From Thermoplasmatota archaeon (GTDB lineage: Archaea > Thermoplasmatota > B47-G6 > B47-G6B > 47-G6): a stretch of DNA of 64,000 nucleotides. Each line of letters starts with the position of its first letter. The first letter of the stretch is position 1. The notes beneath the pieces are model-generated. The model ran no database searches. It was not told where the DNA came from and was given only the letters and a program-made list of their open reading frames with translations. Location: positions 62,001 to 126,000 of the forward strand of contig JAPDJS010000009.1 in NCBI GenBank assembly GCA_029258975.1, given 5' to 3'. Positions 1-8,818 of this stretch are shown here, one piece after another. A program made the translations under genes and the position numbers.

Positions 1-34
1 TATGGGACCAGCAGTGAAGCTGGAGGGATGGTAA
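1..34 (+). CDS. rpl1: Ribosomal protein uL1, C-terminal tail (partial)
   Basis: The frame starting at base 2 reads MGPAVKLEGW followed by TAA at 32-34. This matches the usual archaeal L1 ending (a T-M-G-P-A/S-V-K type tail), and L1 normally precedes L10 and L12 in archaea. Only the last ten residues lie in the window. The stop sits just upstream of the L10 start, and the L10 ribosome-binding site lies inside the L1 coding end, so the two genes are probably translationally coupled. Confidence 0.75.
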   Translation, partial: MGPAVKLEGW

Positions 35-36
35 AA

Positions 37-1059
37 ATGGTGGCGCCATGGAAATATGAAGAAGTTCGAAAGATCAAGGAATTCATCACCTCATACCCGG
101 TAGTGGGTGTAGTGGGCATTCACGGAATTCCTGCTAACTTCTTTCAACAATTGAGAAAAATCTACAGGGAAAATGGTGTCTCCATAAGGGTTGCTAAGAA
201 AAATCTCATAATAAAAGCACTAGAACAGCTTGGTTCTGAGAAGGAAGGAATAATCAACCTCAAAAACTTCATGGAAGGTGAAGTCGCCCTTGTAGGAACG
301 GACAAAATGAATGCATTTAAACTCTTTAAGTTCATTGAGTCGACAAAAACGCCAGCTTATGCAAAAGGTGGTGAAATCGCACCTAAAGATATCGTTGTTC
401 CTGCAGGAGAGACTCCATTCAGGCCTGGTCCAATACTTTCTGAGTTCCAGGCAGTTGGACTCCCTGTCGCAGTAGAGCGTGGAAAAATCGTCATAAAGAA
501 GGATACTGTCCTAGTAAAACAAGGAGAGAAAATCCCCAAAGACGTTGCCCAAATACTTACTAGACTCGATATAAAACCTATAATGCTAGGATTTAATGTT
601 CAAGCAATTTACGAAGATGGCATAACATTTAAGCCAGACGACTTAAGGATCGACGAAGAGCAAATTAGGTCAGATGTCATTTCCCTTGCTCGCAACGCAT
701 TTGCTCTAGCAATGTCCATAGCATGGCCAACCCCAGAAACTATCGTTCCGTTGCTCCAAAAAGCTCACAGAGAGGCTATTGCCGTCGCATTGGATGCAGC
801 ATATCCGGAAACAGAAATCATGGATCTACTTGTCCAAAAAGCCTTCAGAGCTGCCTTGTCTGTAGCTACTAAGTTACCAAATGATGTACTCGACGAAAAG
901 ACTATAGAGCTGATTTCGGGTCTCCAAGCACAAGCAGTAGCTGTACCTCAAGAAACCATCGAGGAGAAGAAGGAAGAAGAGAAGAAAGAGGAGGAAGAAA
1001 AGAAAGAGGAAGAATCTGAGGAGGAGGCCCTTGCAGGCCTATCCGCTCTATTTGGTTAA
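37..1059 (+). CDS. rpl10: Ribosomal protein uL10 (P0), acidic stalk base
   Basis: Forms the base of the large-subunit stalk, binding 23S rRNA and carrying L12 dimers that recruit translation factors. The 340-residue length and the N-terminal APWKYEEV and internal AYAKGGEIAPKDIVVPAGET stretches are typical of archaeal P0. The C-terminus is a long helical L12-binding spine followed by a Lys/Glu-rich hinge and [11 protein letters not shown] start at ATG 37, because GGAGG at 22-26 is correctly spaced for it; the upstream in-frame ATG at 28 lies too close to that site. Last-30-residue identity with L12 is discussed in the findings. Confidence 0.95.
   Translation: MVAPWKYEEVRKIKEFITSYPVVGVVGIHGIPANFFQQLRKIYRENGVSIRVAKKNLIIKALEQLGSEKEGIINLKNFMEGEVALVGTDKMNAFKLFKFIESTKTPAYAKGGEIAPKDIVVPAGETPFRPGPILSEFQAVGLPVAVERGKIVIKKDTVLVKQGEKIPKDVAQILTRLDIKPIMLGFNVQAIYEDGITFKPDDLRIDEEQIRSDVISLARNAFALAMSIAWPTPETIVPLLQKAHREAIAVALDAAYPETEIMDLLVQKAFRAALSVATKLPNDVLDEKTIELISGLQAQAVAVPQETIEEKKEEEKKEEEEKKEEESEEEALAGLSALFG
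967..1013 (+). repeat. 47-bp direct repeat, copy 1 (acidic tail of L10)
   Basis: Bases 967-1013 are identical to 1318-1364 over 47 bp. Both copies encode the [16 protein letters not shown] hinge in the same frame, 351 bp apart. Confidence 0.9.
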
Positions 1060-1086
1060 AATCAAGCTCTATGAGAGGTGAACGTT

Positions 1087-1416
1087 ATGGAGTACATATA
1101 CGCTGCCTTGTTACTCCACTCCGCTGGAAAGGAAATAAATGAAGAGAACCTTAAGAAAGTGCTCTCAAGTGCTGGAATTGAGGCTGATGACGCTAAGATC
1201 AAAGCTCTTGTAGCTGCATTAGAAGGAATTGACATAGAAGATGCCATTAAGAGCGCTATGAGCTTTGCAGCCGCACCAGTAGCCGTAGCAGCGCCAACTG
1301 CAGCAGCTGAAGAGGGCAAGAAGGAAGAAGAGAAGAAAGAGGAGGAAGAAAAGAAAGAGGAAGAGGAATCCAAGGAAGAGGAGGCTCTCGCCGGGCTTTC
1401 TGCACTCTTCGGCTGA
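1087..1416 (+). CDS. rpl12: Ribosomal protein P1/L12, stalk
   Basis: Archaeal L12 (aP1), 109 residues. The N-terminal dimerisation domain [17 protein letters not shown] is diagnostic, followed by an Ala-rich linker ([15 protein letters not shown]), a Lys/Glu hinge and the factor-binding tail [10 protein letters not shown]. It binds the L10 spine as dimers. Start is ATG 1087, with GAGGTG at 1075-1080 seven bases upstream; the in-frame GTG at 1078 is part of that ribosome-binding site. It lies 27 bp after L10, so it is the third gene of the L1-L10-L12 operon. Confidence 0.95.
   Translation: MEYIYAALLLHSAGKEINEENLKKVLSSAGIEADDAKIKALVAALEGIDIEDAIKSAMSFAAAPVAVAAPTAAAEEGKKEEEKKEEEEKKEEEESKEEEALAGLSALFG
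1318..1364 (+). repeat. 47-bp direct repeat, copy 2 (acidic tail of L12)
   Basis: Second copy of the sequence at 967-1013; perfect identity over 47 bp, bounded by mismatches on both sides. Confidence 0.9.
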
Positions 1417-1439
1417 GCTTCTTCGTCCCGGTTCATCAA

Positions 1440-1468
1440 ATTTTTATCCTTTTTTCCGAATTTTTTAT
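1440..1468 (+). terminator. T-tract terminator after the L1-L10-L12 operon
   Basis: Three T-runs (TTTTT, TTTTTT, TTTTTT) within 30 bp follow the L12 stop. Archaeal RNA polymerase terminates at such tracts without a hairpin. The same AT-rich stretch could also hold the TATA element for Hel308. Confidence 0.45.
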
Positions 1469-1478
1469 TGTGATAGGA

Positions 1479-3611
1479 ATGAAAGATGAAATACTTCAAA
1501 TTCTTTCCCAGGTCTTTGGAATAAATAGCCTTTACTCCTACCAGAATAAGGCCCTTCCATATATACTGGAAGATAATAATTTGGTGGTTTCCGCTCCTAC
1601 TGCTTCTGGGAAAACCCTTGTAGGATATATGAGTATAATAAAGTCCCTGCTTCAAAAAAGAAAGGCGATTTATCTTACACCCCTTAAAGCCCTTGCAGAA
1701 GAAAAGTATAGAGATCTCAAGAACCTTGAAAAGTTAGGATTTAAGGTTTCTATTTCTACTGGAGATTATGATCGAGTGGATAGGGAGCTCTATAAGAGTG
1801 ATGTAATAATTTGTACTTACGAAAAGTTTGATTCTTTAATAAGGCACGATAAAAATTGGTTAGAGTTAGGCGGCACTCTCGTTGCGGATGAGGTTCACAT
1901 GATTGGTGATCCAGAACGTGGACCCACGTTGGAGGTTGCCCTTACAAAGGTGCTTCTTAGTGGAGAATATCAAATAGTTGGTCTCTCTGCTACTATGCCA
2001 AATGGTGAAGAGATTGCAAAATGGCTTAATGCTGAGTATATTTACACAGAGTGGAGGCCCGTACAGCTCTATAAGGGAATCTATTATTCTGGGGCTATTT
2101 TCCTATATGACGGATCAGAGCTTATGGATAGAATAGAGATTGAGAAAAAAGACGTTGGAGGACTTATTGAATATTTTCTCGAAAATAGAGGACAAGCACT
2201 CATATTTGTAAATTCCAGATCACGCGCAGAAAGCTTTGCTAATAAAATTACACACATCACTTCTAAGTATGTAAATATAGAAGCCGTTATGAGGGGTCTT
2301 TCGGAAATCTCTAAAAATATAGGACGTGAAGGAATGACAGAACTGGAGAGCAAGGTTTATGATCTAGTAAAATATGGGGTTTCATTTCATCATGCCGGAC
2401 TTAGTCTTGCAGCAAGAAGCACCATTGAAGAGGCCTTTCTTAAGAATTATATAAAGGTTATCGTCGCTACTCCAACCCTTGCTGCTGGATGTAACCTCCC
2501 GGCAAGACTCTCGTTAGTTCTAGACTCATATAGATATACCAAATATGGAAGAGATCTTATTCCAAGAAGAGAAATAGAACAAATGCTTGGGCGGGCTGGG
2601 AGACCCCAATACGATAAATACGGATATGGAGTAATACATGCGCGCTCTGCCAAAGAATTCGAAGACGTTTATGAGAAATATTTTCTGAAGCCCATAGAGC
2701 CTGTGTACTCAAATCTCGCAAATGAGCGATCCCTCAGAATGCACATCCTTGCGTTCATTGCAGAATATCCTAAAACTGGAGAAGACATAATAAAAATAAT
2801 TGAGAAAACATTCTACGGCATGTCTTTTGGCACACAAGCCATTCGGAGAGCTATCAATAGAATACTAACTTATCTCGAGGTAAATGATGCTATAAAAATG
2901 GAAGAAAGAAAATTTACAACGACAAAATTTGGAAAAAGAGTCTCGGAACTATACATTGATCCTGCAACTGCTATAGAGTTTAGAAAATTCTTGTTTGATT
3001 ACGAAAAGAAGGATTCTATGCATCCTGTTGCAGTATTTTATATTGTCTCAAAGTCTCCAGATATGGGCATTTATCTAAAGCCCTCGCGACGTCACGAGGT
3101 TCTTATTGGCGATTTCTTAGTAAAAAACGAAGGTGTTGTTCCTGTTGATGAAGACATTATCTACGAAGATGAGGACGTGATAAGAGCATTATACGCCGCG
3201 TTGATACTTTATGACTGGATTAACGAAATGCCAGAAAATCTAATCTATGAAAAATGGAGAGTTGGCATTGGTGATCTTAGAACACTCGTAAGTAACGCAG
3301 AATGGCTCACATATTCTCTCTCCGAAATAGCTAGGCTAATAGGTTCAAGACATTATAGGCCTATTAGAGATATCGTTGAAAGAGTAAAATACGGAGTTAA
3401 AGAAGAGCTTTTAGAACTTACAAGGATTAAAAATGTGGGCCGAAAACGAGCAAGAACGCTGTACAGATATGGTATAAAATCTATAGATGATATTCTCAAA
3501 ATTGGTCCAGAAGGGCTGAAGAGGTTCCCTGGGATTGGTGAGGAACTAGCAAAAAGTATCTACGAAGAGTCTTTGAAACTGAGGATCAAATATTTCGGTA
3601 GAGAAACTTAA
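1479..3611 (+). CDS. hel308: ATP-dependent DNA helicase Hel308
   Basis: Superfamily 2 helicase of 710 residues that unwinds lagging strands at stalled forks, typical of archaea. Visible motifs are the Q-motif region YQNKALP near residue 21, Walker A APTASGKT near 39-46, the DEVH box (VADEVHMIGD) near 137, GLSATMP motif III, VSFHHAGL and the motif VI stretch EQMLGRAGRP. The C-terminus has helix-hairpin-helix repeats (RIKNVGRKRARTLY and FPGIGEELAKSI). ATG 1479 is preferred; there is no good ribosome-binding site, so translation may be leaderless, and GTG 1470 is an alternative. It stands alone on its own promoter. Confidence 0.95.
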   Translation: MKDEILQILSQVFGINSLYSYQNKALPYILEDNNLVVSAPTASGKTLVGYMSIIKSLLQKRKAIYLTPLKALAEEKYRDLKNLEKLGFKVSISTGDYDRVDRELYKSDVIICTYEKFDSLIRHDKNWLELGGTLVADEVHMIGDPERGPTLEVALTKVLLSGEYQIVGLSATMPNGEEIAKWLNAEYIYTEWRPVQLYKGIYYSGAIFLYDGSELMDRIEIEKKDVGGLIEYFLENRGQALIFVNSRSRAESFANKITHITSKYVNIEAVMRGLSEISKNIGREGMTELESKVYDLVKYGVSFHHAGLSLAARSTIEEAFLKNYIKVIVATPTLAAGCNLPARLSLVLDSYRYTKYGRDLIPRREIEQMLGRAGRPQYDKYGYGVIHARSAKEFEDVYEKYFLKPIEPVYSNLANERSLRMHILAFIAEYPKTGEDIIKIIEKTFYGMSFGTQAIRRAINRILTYLEVNDAIKMEERKFTTTKFGKRVSELYIDPATAIEFRKFLFDYEKKDSMHPVAVFYIVSKSPDMGIYLKPSRRHEVLIGDFLVKNEGVVPVDEDIIYEDEDVIRALYAALILYDWINEMPENLIYEKWRVGIGDLRTLVSNAEWLTYSLSEIARLIGSRHYRPIRDIVERVKYGVKEELLELTRIKNVGRKRARTLYRYGIKSIDDILKIGPEGLKRFPGIGEELAKSIYEESLKLRIKYFGRET

Positions 3612-3787
3612 TAACCCCACTAACTATAGCTTAATCATTAATTAGTAGCCTTAACACTGATATTCCGTATTAATACACACCCCGAATGTGTCCGGGATAG
3701 TATTATTAAGCACTTAGATGTTATCCTATTGTAATACCACATAAAATCACGTCATCTCCCGATCATGAAAAAATCATGGTGATTAAT

Positions 3788-5662
3788 ATGATAACCCCAG
3801 GATTAAAATCAAAATATCTAATCAGTGAGGAGGATTTGGAAGGTAAAGTTTGGATTCCAGATACAAGCGTAATTATTGATGGTGGAATCCTCAAAATTAT
3901 AGAAAGAAGATCTCCGGACAAAATTGTAATTCATAACGCAGTTTTAGATGAGCTCCAAGCTCAAGCAAATATTAATAAAGAAACAGGATATGAGGGACTT
4001 GTAAACCTTGTTAGACTAAGAGAGAAATGTGAAAAACTGGGGGTTCCGATTGTATATTACGGTAAAAGACCTAGTTATGAAGATATATTATTGGCAAAAA
4101 AAGGCTCGATAGATAGTATAATTAGGGACTCTGTTGCAGAGCTTGACGGAGTTCTAGTAACCTCTGACAGGGTTCAAGCCTTGTCTGCGCTTTCTAAAGG
4201 AATAAAAACTTACTACGTCGAGAGTAGAAGGAGAGAGAGGCTTAGAATACTTGATTTCTTTACTATAAATACTATGTCTGTACATTTGAAAGTCAACGCT
4301 CCCCCATACGCTAAGATCGGGTCTCCTGGACATTTCAAGTTAGTTAAAATCAGAGACTCGCCTTTTACACCCGAGGAGTTTGAAGCTATTGTAAGAGAGC
4401 TCATGGAAGAGGTTGGAAGAAACCCCAAAGCCTTCTTGGAAATTGATTATGGGGGCGCCACAATTCTTCAAATAGAAGATTTAAGGGTTGTAATAGCTAG
4501 ACCTCCCTTTTCTGATGGTCCTGAAATTACTGCAGTAAGGCCCATAGCAAAGGTCACGCTAGATGACTATAAGGTAAGCGAAGAGTTAAAAAGAAGAATA
4601 ATTGAAAAACAAAGAGGAATCCTCATAGCTGGACCTCCAGGTGCAGGTAAAACAACATTAGCTCAAGCTATAGCAGTATTTCTAAGAGATAACGGATATA
4701 TTGTAAAAACAATGGAAGATCCTAGAGATCTTCAAGTTCCCGATGACATTACTCAATATACCCGACTAAACGGAAGTATGGCCAAAACAGCAGAAGTCCT
4801 ATTACTAGTTAGACCTGACTACACAATTTATGATGAGCTAAGACGCACAGAAGATTTTCAAGTGTTTGCCGATATGCGTCTTGCAGGCGTAGGAATGATC
4901 GGTGTTACCCACGCTACGAGGGCTGTAGATGCTATCCAGCGTCTTATTGGACGAGTAGAGCTAGGTGTTATTCCACAAGTTGTTGACACTGTTCTCTTTG
5001 TCGAGGGTGGCAAGATCTCCAAAGTTTACGAGCTTAAATATACTGTGAAGGTTCCGACTGGAATGTACGCTGAAGATCTGGCAAGGCCTGTAATAGAGGT
5101 TCTCGACTTTGCTACGAAGGATCTAGAATATGAAATATACTCATTTGGAGAGGAAGTCGTAGTTATGCCTATTAAAGAGGTTGAAAGAAGAGGCGAGCCT
5201 GGTCTTTACAGAATTGCCAAGGAAGAAATCGAAAAGAAGTTAAGAAAGAAGCTTAGAGTGCCCTTCTTCGTAGACATAGTCTCCGAGAATCTCATAAAGC
5301 TCTATGTACCGCCCAAGGAGATTCCAAAAATAATTGGAAAGGACGGAAAGAACATTGAGAAACTAGAGAAATTCCTCGGAGTAAAAATCGATGTGGCTCC
5401 ATTAGAGAAGGTTGGCACTACAAAATCTCTACCCCCTGATATTATTAGAGTAGAGCCTTCATTTACAAGTAAAAGCGTAATAATAGACGTTGGAAGAGAG
5501 TTCTCTGGAAAACAAGTCGAGATTTTTGTAGGTGATAGGCATGTGCTTACAGCTATTGTTGGGAGTAAAGGGATGGTTAGAATAAAGAGAAACACAAACA
5601 TAGGTGCCCTAATCGAGGAGGCACTAAATAATGGCATCCCAATATACTATAGGATCGTCTAA
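3788..5662 (+). CDS. PIN domain-ATPase-KH domain protein (PilT-like ATPase)
   Basis: A 624-residue archaeal protein with three parts: an N-terminal PIN nuclease domain (residues about 20-150, acidic WIPDTSVIIDGG and LVTSDR), a secretion-type/PilT-like ATPase (Walker A GPPGAGKTTLAQ near 280, PDYTIYDELR near 355, GMIGVTHATR), and a C-terminal KH-like RNA-binding domain (IPKIIGKDGKNIEKLEKFLG near 510). The family is widespread in archaea but its function is not settled; an RNA-processing role is an inference from PIN plus KH. Start ATG 3788 follows GGTGAT at 3778-3783; ATG 3776 is in frame upstream. Its end overlaps the Cgi121 start by 32 bp, suggesting coupled translation. Confidence 0.88.
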   Translation: MITPGLKSKYLISEEDLEGKVWIPDTSVIIDGGILKIIERRSPDKIVIHNAVLDELQAQANINKETGYEGLVNLVRLREKCEKLGVPIVYYGKRPSYEDILLAKKGSIDSIIRDSVAELDGVLVTSDRVQALSALSKGIKTYYVESRRRERLRILDFFTINTMSVHLKVNAPPYAKIGSPGHFKLVKIRDSPFTPEEFEAIVRELMEEVGRNPKAFLEIDYGGATILQIEDLRVVIARPPFSDGPEITAVRPIAKVTLDDYKVSEELKRRIIEKQRGILIAGPPGAGKTTLAQAIAVFLRDNGYIVKTMEDPRDLQVPDDITQYTRLNGSMAKTAEVLLLVRPDYTIYDELRRTEDFQVFADMRLAGVGMIGVTHATRAVDAIQRLIGRVELGVIPQVVDTVLFVEGGKISKVYELKYTVKVPTGMYAEDLARPVIEVLDFATKDLEYEIYSFGEEVVVMPIKEVERRGEPGLYRIAKEEIEKKLRKKLRVPFFVDIVSENLIKLYVPPKEIPKIIGKDGKNIEKLEKFLGVKIDVAPLEKVGTTKSLPPDIIRVEPSFTSKSVIIDVGREFSGKQVEIFVGDRHVLTAIVGSKGMVRIKRNTNIGALIEEALNNGIPIYYRIV

Positions 5663-6143
5663 CGTACATATCCTTGGATTCTTTTCAAATGAAAATCCAA
5701 AAATAATTTTCAATAAATTAAAAGATATTTTGGGCGATAATTTTACGTTACTGAATAAAAATTGTGTATTCTCCCCAAAACAGATCTTAATAGCATATAT
5801 TCTAGCAAAAAGGGCGCATAAAAGACGAAAAAATATTTCAAAAAGCATCGGAATGGAAATGGTTCTACACATTGCTGGAACTAGACAGATAAAAGACGCC
5901 CTTAAGAAGTGCGGATATTCTGGCGGAGATGGAATAATTGTGGCATGGGATATTCCAAAAGATTATATTGAAAAGATCTCCAAAATCGTCAAAATTACAG
6001 AGCTAAATTTTTCTACACCCTCTCTTGAAACACTTAAAAATTATTTAGGATATGACGAAAAAGTATTGAAAAACGCTATAAAAAGTAGGTCTTGGGAGAT
6101 GCTTATTCTTGAGAAGCTGCAGGAGGTAGAGTTAGAGAAGTAA
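5631..6143 (+). CDS. cgi121: KEOPS complex subunit Cgi121
   Basis: 170 residues. KEOPS makes the t6A modification at tRNA position 37; Cgi121 binds the tRNA CCA end and the Bud32 kinase. The central stretch FSPKQILIAYILAKRAHKRR and the GMEMVLHIAGTRQIKDAL motif match Cgi121. The start overlaps the PIN-ATPase gene; GAGGAG at 5615-5620 serves ATG 5631. The stop is three bases from the encoded CCA of the minus-strand tRNA-Arg, so the two convergent transcripts almost touch. A second KEOPS subunit, Pcc1, is at 19357-19623; Kae1/Bud32 are not in the window. Confidence 0.85.
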   Translation: MASQYTIGSSNVHILGFFSNENPKIIFNKLKDILGDNFTLLNKNCVFSPKQILIAYILAKRAHKRRKNISKSIGMEMVLHIAGTRQIKDALKKCGYSGGDGIIVAWDIPKDYIEKISKIVKITELNFSTPSLETLKNYLGYDEKVLKNAIKSRSWEMLILEKLQEVELEK

Positions 6144-6146
6144 TGG

Positions 6147-6220
6147 TGCCCCCGCCGGGATTTGAACCCGGGTCACGGGCTCCGCAGGCCCACAGGATAT
6201 CCAGGCTACCCCACGGGGGC
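6147..6220 (-). tRNA. tRNA-Arg (anticodon GCG)
   Basis: On the minus strand the acceptor stem GCCCCCG/CGGGGGC closes a full cloverleaf. The anticodon stem TGGGC/GCCCG encloses the loop CTGCGGA, giving GCG, and the T-loop is TTCAAAT. Discriminator A is at 6147 and the 3' CCA is encoded (6144-6146). No intron is seen. Confidence 0.95.
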
Positions 6221-6266
6221 AAGAATTCGTCACAATTGAATAGTAGAGCTCTATTAAAATAGTTTA

Positions 6267-6866
6267 CTATGGCTCTTTCATTTTTATCATGGCTTCCTTC
6301 ATTCTATCTCTCCCTAATTTGTATGCTCTCATATTTTCCTCTCTAAGCCTCTTAAGTCTTTTGAATAATACTTCTCTCAACGTTTCTTCTGGAATAATAT
6401 CTTCTGCGATTACTGAAAAGGCTCCAAGCATATAGGAATTAAGCGAGATTATTGGTATATTGTACTTTTTAGCATCCTCCTCTCCTGGAAGTACATAGTA
6501 ACCCTTTGCTATAAATTCCTCTTTTATTTCCTCTGGATATCTCTCCACGCCAAGTATGTTTAGAATTGATGGGACTTTGTAATCTAACACTACTACGATA
6601 GTATCCTCCCCAATAAATCTTTCAACATTTAAGGTTTCGCTCAGCTCAAATGATAAAACAACGTTTGCAGAGCCTTCCGGAACTATGGGACTATATACCT
6701 CTCCTATTCTTACATATGCTTTAATACTCCCGCCTCTTTGGGCTAGACCCTTGTACTTCATAATCTTTACATTATAACCGGCAGAATGTGCCGCCTCAGC
6801 AAGTACCTCTGCAACTGTCATTAAACCCTGACCACCAACACCGCCTAAAACGATATTGTAAGACAT
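6267..6866 (-). CDS. iorB: Indolepyruvate:ferredoxin oxidoreductase, beta subunit
   Basis: 199 residues; small (gamma-type) subunit of the enzyme that oxidatively decarboxylates aryl pyruvates from Trp, Phe and Tyr to aryl-acetyl-CoA, reducing ferredoxin. The N-terminus YNIVLGGVGGQGLMTVAEVL is the 2-oxoacid oxidoreductase gamma-domain signature, with YKGLAQRGGSIKAYVRIG following. Start is ATG 6866, one base after the iorA stop, with GGTGAG upstream; an upstream in-frame ATG would lie inside iorA. iorA and iorB form an operon transcribed leftwards. Confidence 0.93.
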   Translation of the reverse strand: MSYNIVLGGVGGQGLMTVAEVLAEAAHSAGYNVKIMKYKGLAQRGGSIKAYVRIGEVYSPIVPEGSANVVLSFELSETLNVERFIGEDTIVVVLDYKVPSILNILGVERYPEEIKEEFIAKGYYVLPGEEDAKKYNIPIISLNSYMLGAFSVIAEDIIPEETLREVLFKRLKRLREENMRAYKLGRDRMKEAMIKMKEP

Positions 6867-6867
6867 A

Positions 6868-8676
6868 TTACTCACCCTTTGGAGGTTCAACTTCTATTGC
6901 GTTAAAGGGGCATACATACGCACATAAACCACAGCCGTTACATAATTCTGGAATAATTCTCATCTTTCCTGACGAATCTTCGTATCTTAACGCAGGACAT
7001 GCTGTTATAGTAAGACATGCCTTACATCCAGTACACTTGTTTTCTAATACTCTCGCAATACCCTTAATACCCCTCCTCATTGCTTGGAGAGAGCATTCTC
7101 TCCTAGCAACAACAGCTGCTGGACCATCTTGAGAAATCATCCATTTCATGGCTTCTATGGTAGCATCTATGTCGTATGGGTCTACTACTTTTGTCTTAAT
7201 CCCTATTCCTTCAAGTATTTTTTCTGGTAAAATTTGAGCCGTTACATTTGGGCTTGTGGGTGTGGGCTGATGGCCTGTCATTGCAGTCCATGAGTTATCT
7301 AAAATTACTATCTTTACATTATCTTTCGTCAAATAGGCATTTATAATCTGAGGTATTGTTGCGTGGAAAAACGTGGAGTCTCCAAGTGCAGCAATAACTA
7401 TTTTTTCTCCCGCCCTTAAGAATCCCCTCGCAAGACCTACAGACGCTCCCATAGAAAGTTCTGTCCAAATCATCTCATATGGCCTATTCATTGCCAATAT
7501 TGTACATCCTATATCGCCCGTGACAATAACGTTCCTTTTAGGATCAAGGCCAAATTCCCTAAGAGCTCTAATAAGCGCATAATACGTAACCCTATGGGGG
7601 CATCCATGACAAAATGTTATAGGTCTTCTAAATGTACGTATATTTTCTATTTTCGAAGAGGGAATGTCGACATCTATTCCTAACCTCCTTAGCCCATAAG
7701 CAACTATTTTATGAGTATACTCATCATAGGAAGGCATGTCACCTGTCATTTTTCCTAAAATCTTAGTGTTTAATCCTTCTATTTGCGCTATTGCACGGAC
7801 TTCTCTTTCAATGACGGGGTCTATTTCCTCTACTATTAGGACCTTCTCTGCTTCACTCATATGCTCTAAAATTAATTGCCTAGGAATTGGCCAAGATAGC
7901 CACAATCTCAAAATTTTGGCCTTCCCCTTAGCCAAATCATATACATATCCTGATGCGCTTCCACTTGTTATAACTAGCAAATCAGGGTTTCCTTCGTCAA
8001 TGGTATAATACTCGCTTTTTTCTATTTCCTCCTTAATTTTCTCCAATTTTTCTAAAACCATTTTATGTTGTTCAATTACTATTTTCCTTCCTGCTTTCGT
8101 ATATTTTGCAATATTTTTCTCAAAATTTGGCTCTACTTTTCTGCTCTTGATGTCACCTAACTCTACGGGCTCCTCAGAGTGCGCTAAAACTGTAGTTCCT
8201 CTTAAAATTATAGGTATCTCGAATTTTTCCGATAGATCAAAGGCTAAAGAAACAAAATTTTTGGCTTCAGAAGGCGTGCTTGGCTCAACACAGGGACATG
8301 GTGCCATAACAGCATAGTTTCTCGTATCCTGCTCTACCATTCCAGCATAAACTCCTGGATCGTCCGCAACATAAAACAACAATCCGCCCTTTGTTCCACT
8401 ATAGATTGCAGAAAGGACAGAATCTGAGGCAACATTCATTCCAGACATCTTCATTGTAGCTATGGCTCTTAATCCTGACCATGCAGCAGCTATTGCTAAT
8501 TCGGCAGCAACTTTTTCATTTATGCTCCACTCAACATACAAATAGTTAGAATACTCCTTTAGGAGATTATCTATTACCTCAGACGAAGGCGTACCAGGAT
8601 ATCCTGAAGCTACATGAGTTCCTGCCTCTACAACACCTCTAGCTATGGCCTCATTACCGCTCATAATCTTTTTCAT
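6868..8676 (-). CDS. iorA: Indolepyruvate:ferredoxin oxidoreductase, alpha subunit
   Basis: 602 residues; thiamine-diphosphate subunit that works with IorB in aromatic amino-acid fermentation. The N-terminal pyrimidine-binding domain shows MSGNEAIARGVVEAGTHVAS then GYPGTPSSEV. The ThDP/Mg motif region is VTGDIGCTIL to ALGDSTFFHA with ILDNSWTAMTG. The C-terminus carries two [4Fe-4S] ferredoxin motifs, CTGCKACLTITACP and CNGCGLCAYVCP. I start at ATG 8676, which follows GGGGTG at nine bases; the longer frame to 8712 adds residues not seen in the family. It is cytoplasmic and leads the iorAB operon. Confidence 0.94.
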   Translation of the reverse strand: MKKIMSGNEAIARGVVEAGTHVASGYPGTPSSEVIDNLLKEYSNYLYVEWSINEKVAAELAIAAAWSGLRAIATMKMSGMNVASDSVLSAIYSGTKGGLLFYVADDPGVYAGMVEQDTRNYAVMAPCPCVEPSTPSEAKNFVSLAFDLSEKFEIPIILRGTTVLAHSEEPVELGDIKSRKVEPNFEKNIAKYTKAGRKIVIEQHKMVLEKLEKIKEEIEKSEYYTIDEGNPDLLVITSGSASGYVYDLAKGKAKILRLWLSWPIPRQLILEHMSEAEKVLIVEEIDPVIEREVRAIAQIEGLNTKILGKMTGDMPSYDEYTHKIVAYGLRRLGIDVDIPSSKIENIRTFRRPITFCHGCPHRVTYYALIRALREFGLDPKRNVIVTGDIGCTILAMNRPYEMIWTELSMGASVGLARGFLRAGEKIVIAALGDSTFFHATIPQIINAYLTKDNVKIVILDNSWTAMTGHQPTPTSPNVTAQILPEKILEGIGIKTKVVDPYDIDATIEAMKWMISQDGPAAVVARRECSLQAMRRGIKGIARVLENKCTGCKACLTITACPALRYEDSSGKMRIIPELCNGCGLCAYVCPFNAIEVEPPKGE

Positions 8677-8792
8677 GTCTTTGAACACCCCTTTAATGGA
8701 AGGCTGTCTCAAAGTGAAAACAATTCTTCGTTATTAATTAGTATACTACGAATAAAATTAGCGGTTTTCAATTAGTGGGAAGTTTGAATTTT

Positions 8793-8806
8793 CAAAAAAT
8801 AAAAAG
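8793..8806 (-). terminator. T-tract terminator of the mal operon
   Basis: Read on the minus strand, CTTTTTATTTTTTG lies about 15 bp past the malG stop. This is a typical archaeal T-rich terminator. Confidence 0.5.
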
Positions 8807-8818
8807 AAGTAAGAGGTG

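Noticed and set aside
1062..1655. 197-codon minus-strand frame opposite L12
   Set aside because: It is the antisense shadow of the Glu/Lys-rich L12 tail (poly-Ser composition) with no ribosome-binding site.
3612..3787. Possible small RNA in the Hel308 to PIN-ATPase gap
   Set aside because: GATGACG and CTGA elements exist but not in C/D order or spacing; only weak stems (CCCG/CGGG near 3680) are seen.
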